Assembly (NCBI GenBank): GCA_012514895.1
Contig: JAAYZK010000188.1
Coordinates: 1-64,000 of the forward strand
Source of the DNA: Planctomycetota bacterium
GTDB lineage: Bacteria > Planctomycetota > Phycisphaerae > SM23-33 > FEN-1343
DNA length: 64,000 nucleotides
Reading direction: 5' to 3'
Part shown: positions 1 to 8,247 of the stretch, in pieces
Layout of the letters: every line of letters starts with the position of its first letter
Position numbering within the stretch: the first letter of the stretch is position 1
Notes under the pieces: model-generated
The model's input: only the letters and a program-made list of their open reading frames with translations
Told to the model about the DNA's origin: nothing
Databases searched by the model: none
Program-made: the position numbers and the translations under genes

Positions 1-3000
1 GAGGATGGCCCCCGGCACGACGACCGTCTGGGGCCAGGCCATGTCGAAGACCGGCGCGCCGGGGTCGGCGTCCACGATCTTCAGCGACCAGGCGTGCAGC
101 GTCACGGCGCCCGCGTCGTCGGTGAGACGGATGCGGATCGTGAACGTTTCGGCCCCGCCGGCCGTGGCCGCGGCGATGCCCGCGGCGGTCCAGGTGAACG
201 TCGCCGACGTGCCGGTGACGTCCGTCAGGTGCATGGTCGCCGCGTCGAGGGGATCCAGCAGCGCGGCCGTGACGGCGTCGCCGTCGGCATTCCACTCGAT
301 CTCGTACTGGTAGTCGCCCCCGCCTCGCCTGTTGAAGACGGTGATCGGCTCGGACAGCACCGCCGGCGGCTGGTTGGCGCCCACCGTGAGCGTCAACTGC
401 GTCGTGGCCGCCAGGCCGTACGGGTCGGTCGCCTGCAGGCTCACGGTGAAACTCCGGCCCAGCAGGGCCGGCGGCGGGGTCCACGTCAGGATGCCGAGGT
501 CGGCGTTGAGGACGAGCCCCTCGACGTCGTCGTTGAGCAGCGCCAGCGCGACCGGGCCGTCGCCGTCGCCGTCGAGGGCGGCGATCTCCAGTTGCCAGGG
601 CTTGCCGGCCTCCGCGGTGTACTGGGCCTGCAGGCCGGTGAAGTAGGGGGGCTGGTTGGGCGTGGTCTGGACGGCCCCGACGTTCACGCCGTCCAGCAAC
701 TCGCCGGTGGTGACGGTGACGGGCAGACCCTGCGGGGCGCCGCCCGTCAGCCGCCAGAGCGGCCGGTCGCAGAGGTCCACGCGGAGGGTGTACTGGCCCG
801 GCGCCAGGCCGGGCAGGAGGTAGCGTCCCTCGCCGTCGGTGACGGCGAACGGTTCGTCGGGGACGCCGTCGCTGTCGGTGTCGTCCGGCACGCCGTTGTC
901 GTTCAGGTCGGCGTAGACGGTCCAGCCCGCCAGCGGCCGGTCGAGGATGCGGGCGTATTCCGCTTCGATCGCCCTGGGCAGGTCCTCCGGCTGGACGACC
1001 TGGGCCTGGGGGTCGAGGATCCGCAGGTCCTCCAGCAGGGCGTTGTCGCCGATGCCGAACGCCTTGATGTCGGCCCCCAGGGCCAGCAGGCGCCGCACGG
1101 CAGCCTTGATGCCCTCGATGTCCTTGGTGCCGGTCTCGATCCCGTCGCTGGGCAGGCCGTCCGACAGGAAGATGACGGTGCCTGCGCCCGGGGCGACGTT
1201 GTAGTGTTCCAGCAGCTTGGCGGCGCCTTCGAGGGCCGGGATGTAGGGCGTGTAGGAGAAGGTGTCGGTGTTGACGGCCCGCTCCTCCAGGTCCAGCACG
1301 CCGTCGGCGTCGTAGTCGGCCAGGGGGGTCAGGGCCGCCACGTCGGGTATCGTGTCGTGGCGGATCGACACCCACCCCAGGGCGTCGCTGCCGGGCAGGC
1401 CCTCGGGGCAGGGCACGGCGAGGTCGACGCGGGGGGAGGGGGGCGAGCCGTCCAGCGGCAGGGGGCCGGAGCTGTAGCGCACGAGGGAGACGGCGGTGCT
1501 CGTCCCCAGCCCCATGTCGATCAGGTACCGGTTCAGCGCGAGGAACGCCGCCGCTTCGGCGTCCTTCAGGTTGTGCAGGGAGATGCTGTCGGAGACATCC
1601 ATCAGGAAGATGATGTGGGGCATCTCGGCGGGAATACTCTCGAAGTCCATCAGACCGTTGCCGTTGAAGTCCTCGAAGACGGTCCCGGCGACGGCCCCCT
1701 CGTCCGGCCCGATGCCACGGCGGAAGGCGAAGTCGACCCCCTCGGCCACCTCGCCGGGCGCCGGGGCGCCGCCGTCGACGCTGATGCCGCCGGCATCGAT
1801 CTGGACCACGTGGGGGGCCGCCTCGGCCGGGGCGGTCTGCACCCAGGGAATCACCTCCGCGCCGTCCAGGGTCCGGACGGGGCCGGTGCGGACGGTGTAG
1901 GTTCCTTCGTCCAGGCCGCCGAAGGTGTAGCACCCGTACTGGTCGGTGACCGTGAACCTCTCGCCATCGTCGAGATATCCATTCAGGTTGGCGTCGATGA
2001 AGACCGTCTGGCCGCCTAGCCCGGGTTCCCACGTGTTGGTCAGGTCCACGCCCCAGCGGCTGGCCAGGACGGTGGTGAAGTCCGCGAGAAACTCCTCCTG
2101 CGAAGTGGCGGGGACGTAGTCGCTGTCCACGCCGGGGGGAGGCAGCATGCCGTAATACGAACAGCCGAATTCCTCCAGGGCTATCCCGCCCCACACGGGG
2201 TCGGCGTAGCCTCGGACGACCAGGGACGGCTCACCGTTGGCGGAGATGCCGTCGTCGCGGTCTTCCACCATGGCGTCCATGGACTGCAATGCCGGGCCGA
2301 TTCCCCAGGGGTCGCCGGGTCCGTTGGCCCATCCATCCGAGAAGAACATGACCAGGACGTCCCGCTCGATGGCTTCGTGGAGGCCGCCGGTCAGGGCGCG
2401 GACCAGGTCTTCCGTGCCGCCCAGGGCCGTGGTGAAATCGGTGATGCCTTCGCCGTCGATCCTCTGGGCTGCCTCCAGGATGTCGTAGCGGCCGTCGGCG
2501 TCCGTGTCGGCCCCGACAGGCAGAGCCTGGCAGCCGACGCCGAGGCTCAGGACCTGGGCGTTCCCGCTGAAGCAGACGATGGCGACGTCGACGAACTCGC
2601 CCAGGCCCGCATTGATGAGGGCCATGTTGGCGCTGGTGAGGTAGTCGATCTGCGTCTGACGGCGAGTGCTGCCCTCATGGGGCAGTTCCGTGCTGCCGGA
2701 GACGTCCACGACGTAGACGATCAGCGGCCGCGTGGAGGACATCGGGAACATGTCACGGACGCCGTTGCCGTTGATGTCGTCGAAGAGCACGCCGCGCACG
2801 GCATAGTTGCCCTGGATACCCTTGACGGTCAGGCTGAACGGCCGCTCGGCGACGCCGCCCCGCATGTCCGTCACGCGGATGATGAAGTCGAAGGTGGTCT
2901 GTCCGGTGGCCGGTGCCGCCGCGGCGATGGCGTCGGCGTCCCACGTCAGCAGCCCGTGGAGCTCCGAGATCGCCAGTCCGGCCGCGACGGACGGCTGGCC

Positions 3001-5556
3001 CGCGGCGGGGAGGAGCTCGTACTTGTAGACGGGCGCCGAGAGGTTCGCCTGCACCTGGTGGGCCCAGGACAGGTAGGGCGTGCCCGTGCGACCGGTCGGC
3101 TCGATGGCGGCCGTCCCCTCCCCAAGGACCATCGGCGGGGTGTGGGCCGGATCGACGCTGATGCGGAGGCTGCAGGTGTAGTCCGTCGTCGCACCCGTCC
3201 AGCCTGTGGCCGTGAGCGTCAGACGGATCTCTCTGCCGGCGAGGTCCCGCCCGGCCAGCCGGGGTTCGAACGCGGCCGCGTCGTCCCCGTCGCCGGTGCG
3301 GGCGAGGAACAGGACGATCTGCCCCGAGAACGGGTCGGCGTCGGCCAGGGTGAACCGTTCGGTCACGTCGAGGTCGCCGAACTGGGCGTCGACGAGCACG
3401 GCCTCGGCCAGCGCCACCTGCTGGGCGCCCACCGTCAGGTAGAGGGCCTCGGGGCAGAACGCCCCCGCCGGATCGAGCACGCGGAAGGGCTGGACATAGG
3501 TGTCGCCGATGCGGCAGTCGCCCAGCGGGTCGATCTCGAACGTGGGCGCGACGGCTGCGTCGGTGACCAGCACCGACAGCGTGATGGAGGCGGTCGTGCC
3601 GGAGCCGGAAGCCTCGATTCTCACGACGTGGCGTCCGGGCGCGGTTCCCTGGAGATCCAGGGTGGACCATGGGTCGTCATGGCGCCAGGTGAACACGCCC
3701 TGCCCGGGATCGACGAACATGGCGGCGTCATAGGAAGGGATCGGAACCCCGTCCAGCCAGGCCGCGTACTGGTACGGGCCGTCGGGATTGGCCAGGGGCA
3801 GCGGGCATACGAGGTCCATCCCGCCGGCGCGGTAGGCGGTGAGGTCCAGACGGTCCGTCTCGAACTGCGGCGGCAGGAGGTCGGGCGCGTCCACGAGGAC
3901 CTGGATCAGCTTCGATCGGGAGTGGGCCGGATCGGCCGATCCCTCGTCCGGCCAGGCGACCGTGACGGCGATCGTCCCGGCGACCGCCGCGTGGGCGGCC
4001 GGGATGAACCGCAGCGTCGCCAGCGCGTCGTTGAGGGCATCACGCGCTCCCGACAGGACCAGGGCGTCGTCGCCGGGGGCCGGGCCCGTCGCGGTCACGC
4101 CGGCGACGCCGTCCACCTCGAGCGAGCCGCGATGCGGATCGAGCGTGACGGTGTAGACCGGGCCGGCGCCCGCGCCCAGTCCGTCGGCGATGGCGATCCG
4201 CGTGTCGCCGGCGGCTACGGCGATCGCGCCGCCGAAGGCGCCTTCGACGGCTGCGGGAACGGTCAGGACGGGTTCGTACACGGTGACGTCGATGGCGGCG
4301 TAAGCCGTCTGCCAGCCGGTGTAGCAGGCGGGAAAGTACTTCGTCGAGTGGATCTCGATGCCCGCCGGGCCCGTGTAGCCTTCCTCGGGGACGAACACCA
4401 TGGCGTCCAGGGCCGTGTTGACCTCATCCAGCGTGCCCCCGATCCACCTCTCCTCGGGCGGGCCACCGACCTCGGCCGTCCCGGCGTCGGGGCCGAAGTA
4501 GACCCCTCCATGGACGGGCACGACGCACGTGGCGCTGTAGAGGAAGAGGTCGCCCTGCGCATCCACGAATCGGATCCCGGTGCCCTGGGCGGTCGTGAAA
4601 CGCAGCGGCGCGTCGGCCACGGCCAGCGGCGCCTGCGGCGCGGTGATCGTGTGGGGGACGGTGCCGGCCAGGACGGTGATGGCCGCCATGCCGTGCGAGA
4701 CGGCATAGCCGAACGCATCGCCCGGGTACCAGGCACAGACCCACATCTCGAAGCCGGCGGTGCCGACGTGACCGGCGGCGGGGCTGAACACGATGCTGTC
4801 GAGGGCGGCGTTCACCTCGGCCAGCGTGCCCAGGATGAGCAACTCCGAGTTCGGGTCTCCGCTGACCTCCGCGCCGCCGGGGGAGACCGTCACGCCGCCG
4901 TGATCCATGATCAGCGTCGCTTCGTACAGGGCGCCGGGGCCGTCCGGGTCGATGATCTCCAGGGGGGGACTGGCCGGGGAGAAGTGGAACTGGGAGTTCT
5001 TCACCATGGCCGCGGAGGCCGGCACGCTCAGCACGGGGGCATCCTTGGCGAGGTCGACGGCGATGGCGACGGCGCCCTCGTCGCAGCCGCTGTTGTCGTC
5101 GGTCAGGAGGTACGCCATCGCGTCGACGCCCGCGTAGCCGGCGGCGGGGGCGTAGGTCAGCGTGTTCAGGGATGCGTTCACCTGCGACAGCGTGCCGATG
5201 ATCTCAATCTGGGGCGCCGAGGCCGGCTGGCCGCCGGGCAGGACGGCCTGGAGGACGCCGTGACCGACGGTCAGCAGCAGATCGACCGTTTCGTCGACGT
5301 GGAGGTCATCCTCGACGCCGAGGTCCAGGGGTCCTGTGAACGTCAGTTCCCTGCCGGCAGTGACATAAGGCGGCATGTCCGGCTCGTCCATCGCCAGGCT
5401 CGCGCTGAGCATCAGCTTCGGTTCGAGCTCCTCCAGGTCGGCCGGGGGGGCGGCTCTCAGCCCGTGTTCCAGACAGGACTGAAGCAGGCGCATCCGATGC
5501 AGGACCACGGCGTACAGGCGGCGCAGCATGGACATGGCGTGAGATGCCGGCGACAT
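1..5556 (-). CDS. Giant surface/adhesin-like protein (partial, C-terminus beyond left edge): LEPR-XLL-like N-terminus, cadherin/Ig-like repeats, two vWA domains, SdrD-B-like units
   Basis: Manual minus-strand translation from ATG at 5556 (MSPASHAMSMLRRLYAVVLHRMRLLQSCLEHGLRAAPPADLEELEPKLMLSASL...) gives 1852 codons without a stop to position 1; the ORF track shows no other ORF in this frame, as expected for a frame with no stop. MIDAS-type motifs VYVVDVSGST and IIFLMDVSDSIS; SdrD-B-like motifs FDDINGNGVRD, VFIDANLNGYLDDGE, TVTDQYGCYTFGGL. Confidence 0.85.
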   Translation of the reverse strand, partial: MSPASHAMSMLRRLYAVVLHRMRLLQSCLEHGLRAAPPADLEELEPKLMLSASLAMDEPDMPPYVTAGRELTFTGPLDLGVEDDLHVDETVDLLLTVGHGVLQAVLPGGQPASAPQIEIIGTLSQVNASLNTLTYAPAAGYAGVDAMAYLLTDDNSGCDEGAVAIAVDLAKDAPVLSVPASAAMVKNSQFHFSPASPPLEIIDPDGPGALYEATLIMDHGGVTVSPGGAEVSGDPNSELLILGTLAEVNAALDSIVFSPAAGHVGTAGFEMWVCAWYPGDAFGYAVSHGMAAITVLAGTVPHTITAPQAPLAVADAPLRFTTAQGTGIRFVDAQGDLFLYSATCVVPVHGGVYFGPDAGTAEVGGPPEERWIGGTLDEVNTALDAMVFVPEEGYTGPAGIEIHSTKYFPACYTGWQTAYAAIDVTVYEPVLTVPAAVEGAFGGAIAVAAGDTRIAIADGLGAGAGPVYTVTLDPHRGSLEVDGVAGVTATGPAPGDDALVLSGARDALNDALATLRFIPAAHAAVAGTIAVTVAWPDEGSADPAHSRSKLIQVLVDAPDLLPPQFETDRLDLTAYRAGGMDLVCPLPLANPDGPYQYAAWLDGVPIPSYDAAMFVDPGQGVFTWRHDDPWSTLDLQGTAPGRHVVRIEASGSGTTASITLSVLVTDAAVAPTFEIDPLGDCRIGDTYVQPFRVLDPAGAFCPEALYLTVGAQQVALAEAVLVDAQFGDLDVTERFTLADADPFSGQIVLFLARTGDGDDAAAFEPRLAGRDLAGREIRLTLTATGWTGATTDYTCSLRISVDPAHTPPMVLGEGTAAIEPTGRTGTPYLSWAHQVQANLSAPVYKYELLPAAGQPSVAAGLAISELHGLLTWDADAIAAAAPATGQTTFDFIIRVTDMRGGVAERPFSLTVKGIQGNYAVRGVLFDDINGNGVRDMFPMSSTRPLIVYVVDVSGSTELPHEGSTRRQTQIDYLTSANMALINAGLGEFVDVAIVCFSGNAQVLSLGVGCQALPVGADTDADGRYDILEAAQRIDGEGITDFTTALGGTEDLVRALTGGLHEAIERDVLVMFFSDGWANGPGDPWGIGPALQSMDAMVEDRDDGISANGEPSLVVRGYADPVWGGIALEEFGCSYYGMLPPPGVDSDYVPATSQEEFLADFTTVLASRWGVDLTNTWEPGLGGQTVFIDANLNGYLDDGERFTVTDQYGCYTFGGLDEGTYTVRTGPVRTLDGAEVIPWVQTAPAEAAPHVVQIDAGGISVDGGAPAPGEVAEGVDFAFRRGIGPDEGAVAGTVFEDFNGNGLMDFESIPAEMPHIIFLMDVSDSISLHNLKDAEAAAFLALNRYLIDMGLGTSTAVSLVRYSSGPLPLDGSPPSPRVDLAVPCPEGLPGSDALGWVSIRHDTIPDVAALTPLADYDADGVLDLEERAVNTDTFSYTPYIPALEGAAKLLEHYNVAPGAGTVIFLSDGLPSDGIETGTKDIEGIKAAVRRLLALGADIKAFGIGDNALLEDLRILDPQAQVVQPEDLPRAIEAEYARILDRPLAGWTVYADLNDNGVPDDTDSDGVPDEPFAVTDGEGRYLLPGLAPGQYTLRVDLCDRPLWRLTGGAPQGLPVTVTTGELLDGVNVGAVQTTPNQPPYFTGLQAQYTAEAGKPWQLEIAALDGDGDGPVALALLNDDVEGLVLNADLGILTWTPPPALLGRSFTVSLQATDPYGLAATTQLTLTVGANQPPAVLSEPITVFNRRGGGDYQYEIEWNADGDAVTAALLDPLDAATMHLTDVTGTSATFTWTAAGIAAATAGGAETFTIRIRLTDDAGAVTLHAWSLKIVDADPGAPVFDMAWPQTVVVPGAIL

Positions 5557-5721
5557 GGCGGAACTCCTCCCGATCGAGGGCAGCCCCTTTACGCACCGAT
5601 GGGCTTGCCTGGAAATGGAGCCGCAGTACAACCCCGCGGAAACATCTGCTCCGCGTACCCCAACTCACCTCATCGGCAAGCCTGTAAAAGAGTGTGCCAG
5701 GTCTCTCTTCACCCGCAGAAT

Positions 5722-5763
5722 GACAATGCACCCGGATTATTAGCTCCCATCGGGTGCATTGTC
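5722..5763. repeat. Perfect 13-bp inverted repeat (gacaatgcacccg-N16-cgggtgcattgtc)
   Basis: Arms 5722-5734 and 5751-5763 are exact reverse complements. Confidence 0.85.
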
Positions 5764-5765
5764 AA
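5736..5765 (-). promoter_or_regulatory. Candidate sigma70 promoter for the 5556 surface-protein gene
   Basis: Minus strand TTGACA (5765-5760), 18-bp spacer, AATAAT (5741-5736); embedded in the 13-bp inverted repeat. Confidence 0.5.
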
Positions 5766-5810
5766 CAGTGCGGTAGGGTTTTTTCGTAGGAGGCCGGTCC
5801 GCCTTCGGTG

Positions 5811-8138
5811 TTACTCGGCCACCTCGCTCAGCCAGAAGCAATCGACGGCCACGTGGTTGGCGCCCTTGGGCGCCCGCCGCAGGTTGGTCGAGAACTCGTA
5901 GCGGGTGTCGGCGTCGGGTGTCCAGGGACCCAGGTCGAAGACCCGCCACTCGCTCTGGCTCAGGTCGGCCGCGTCGATCGCGGCGCGCAGCCCGCCCCGC
6001 GGGCCGCCGCTGATGCCGAACTGCCAGACAAGGCCCTCGGCGCCCTCGGCCAGGTCGGCCTTGGCGCGGACGTGCAGCCTGTAGGTGCGGCCGGGGGTGT
6101 AGTCGTCGCCGGCCAGGAGGGTCTTGTTGTACCAGAACCCGCTGAACTGATCGACGAAGGCGGCATAGCCGTCGCTGGCGCCGTCGGCGGGCAGCCACGA
6201 CCTGGGATGGTTGTCCCACTGGTTGGCCTGGACCACGTGGAACGTTCCGGGCGCGGCCGCGGCCAGTTCCGCCGGCACCACGGGTCCGCCGCGGGCCTTG
6301 GCGGAGGCCATGTACTGCTCGAGCCACGCGACCCACGGCTCCGGCGACCAGTTGTCCAGGATCTTCGTGACGTTCGACTCCTTCACCACCCGCGCCAGGT
6401 TGGCGGCGATCGCCGTCGGATCCAGCGGGCCGACCTTCGCCTCCACCGTCCGCCACGTCAGCGAGCCGGGCCCGCGCTTGGCCAGGACGTACCACACGCC
6501 CATGTGCACGTGGCGCACGCGCCGGCCGTAGTCGCCGGCCGGGTCCACCTTCGCCTCGGCCTGCCGCAGGATGGCCTCGGCCTCGGCGATGATCTCCGGC
6601 CGCAGGTAGGGCGCGTCGAGGTTGACCCGCCGGCCGTTGTGGAACGACCGCTCGTGCGCCGGGGCGTGGATGAGGTCGATATACCGCAGGATGTCCTGGC
6701 CGGCCGGCCCGTAGTAGCCCCGGCAGAACTCCTCGATCAGCGCCTGCCCGTCGGCCTGGGGGTTCCACAGCGCCTTGGCGAGCACCCACTGCTTGAGCAT
6801 CGTCATGTCCGTCGCGGTGCCGACGTGCGTGCCCTGGTTGAACACGCCCGCGCAGCCGTGATCGGCGAAGAACTTCATGTTCGGGGCCAGCGTCTCCAGC
6901 TCGGCGTTGGGCTGCATGTAGTGCACGCGGTTGCCGACGTAGTGCCAGATGAAGATCTTGCGGGCGATCTTCGACCAGCCCTGGATGTCTTCGGCGAACT
7001 GCCGGTTCCGCTCGCTGTCACCGGCAGCGATGGGATGCGCGAAGTCGCACTCGATCGAGCAGAGGCTGATGAACACGTTGTGGCGGGGGCGGATCGTCCT
7101 GGTAGGGGCGCGGGACCACTCGTAGGCGGCCGTGACGATGCACGAGCCCGGCCGCCGCTTCTCGACCTCTTCGGCGACGCGGTTGGCGAAGCGGATCACC
7201 TGCCCTGAGTGGGAGGTGTCCATCCTCGAGCCGGCCTGAACCGCCCGGCCCTCGCGGATGTCCTCCTGGCGGTCGATGGCGGCGCAGTCGGCGCAGCGGC
7301 AGTAGTTGTGGTTGTCCATCTGGCCGACGACGACGAACTCCGCATCGGGCGACTCCTCGAACGCCTTGAGCACGCCGTCCACCATGGCCGCGAGGGTCTT
7401 GGGGTTGGACAGGCACGGCTGGTCGGCCGTCCGCCGCCCGTCCACCAGGGCCAGCATGTCGTCGGTGATCTCATGACCGCTGAGAGCCAGCAGTTGGCTG
7501 TAGGAGTGGACGAGGTTGCCGACGAACTCGTAGCGCCCGCCCAGCGAGTCGGGCACGTCCTTTTCCCACGCGTGGCCGTTGACCTTGTTCCGCGCCATCC
7601 ACAGGGGGTTGTGGAAGCTCTCCTCGAACATCATGTCGCGGTATTCCAGGACGGGCTTTTGCCGCAGGAGCGTGTCTGGCACGACGATGGTGGCCGTCTG
7701 GGGAATCGTCATCTCGTCGCGGTACCACCACCGCACGCCGAGCGACTCCAGGAACGTGTAGACGCCGTACAGCGTCCCGCGCCTGGCGCCGCCGACGATG
7801 ATGAGCCGCTCGCCCTCCGTGCGGATGATGTAGCCCTCGTCGCCCAGGTCGGCCACGTCCAGCCCCGCCGGCGCCGCGCCGATGCCCAGCGCGACGGCCC
7901 TGTCCGGCACGGCCCCGCCGCGGACGACGATGGGCAGCTTCGCCCCGCTCATCTTCTCGATGTGCGTCTGCAGTTCCTCGGCGGCGAACCGCTCGGACGG
8001 GGAGGCCTGGGGGCCGACGACGATGACGTAGTCGCTGCGGCCTTCCGCGACCAGCGTGATCGATGCCGCGGCGTCGCGGACGGCGGCAGCCGGCAGGGCG
8101 ACGGCAAGGATGAGGATGCGCAGAGTGGTCGGCGCCAT
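5811..8138 (-). CDS. DUF4838-like (glycoside-hydrolase/alpha-glucuronidase-N-like) secreted protein
   Basis: 775-aa ORF; hydrophobic N-terminus; 'AAEELQTHIEKMSGAKLPIV' N-domain and 'LGVRWWY...GQMDNHNYCRCADC' typical of DUF4838 proteins. Confidence 0.75.
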   Translation of the reverse strand: MAPTTLRILILAVALPAAAVRDAAASITLVAEGRSDYVIVVGPQASPSERFAAEELQTHIEKMSGAKLPIVVRGGAVPDRAVALGIGAAPAGLDVADLGDEGYIIRTEGERLIIVGGARRGTLYGVYTFLESLGVRWWYRDEMTIPQTATIVVPDTLLRQKPVLEYRDMMFEESFHNPLWMARNKVNGHAWEKDVPDSLGGRYEFVGNLVHSYSQLLALSGHEITDDMLALVDGRRTADQPCLSNPKTLAAMVDGVLKAFEESPDAEFVVVGQMDNHNYCRCADCAAIDRQEDIREGRAVQAGSRMDTSHSGQVIRFANRVAEEVEKRRPGSCIVTAAYEWSRAPTRTIRPRHNVFISLCSIECDFAHPIAAGDSERNRQFAEDIQGWSKIARKIFIWHYVGNRVHYMQPNAELETLAPNMKFFADHGCAGVFNQGTHVGTATDMTMLKQWVLAKALWNPQADGQALIEEFCRGYYGPAGQDILRYIDLIHAPAHERSFHNGRRVNLDAPYLRPEIIAEAEAILRQAEAKVDPAGDYGRRVRHVHMGVWYVLAKRGPGSLTWRTVEAKVGPLDPTAIAANLARVVKESNVTKILDNWSPEPWVAWLEQYMASAKARGGPVVPAELAAAAPGTFHVVQANQWDNHPRSWLPADGASDGYAAFVDQFSGFWYNKTLLAGDDYTPGRTYRLHVRAKADLAEGAEGLVWQFGISGGPRGGLRAAIDAADLSQSEWRVFDLGPWTPDADTRYEFSTNLRRAPKGANHVAVDCFWLSEVAE

Positions 8139-8247
8139 TGCGGGTCTCCTTCACGTGTCGGCAGCGCGGTTCAGCCGGTCTCATGGCGGAACCGGCGCCG
8201 AGGATTGCCACTATACGTGACCCCCGGCGCCGGCCGCAAGAGGGGCT

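Noticed and set aside
5700-5722. Sigma54 promoter CTGGCACACTCTTTTACA (minus strand)
   Set aside because: The -24 box fits but the required GC at -12 is missing.
5722-5763. Intrinsic terminator for the 5811-8138 gene
   Set aside because: The stem is strong but lacks a T-run on the minus-strand 3' side, and -35/-10 elements coincide with it, so a promoter/operator reading is preferred. A terminator role is not excluded.
2377-5901. 1174-aa plus-strand ORF (also 94..2019 +)
   Set aside because: Antisense shadow of the 1-5556 minus-strand gene. Composition (R/G/V/H/D-rich, no recognisable domain) is typical of GC-driven spurious frames; the minus frame has clear vWA and SdrD-B motifs.
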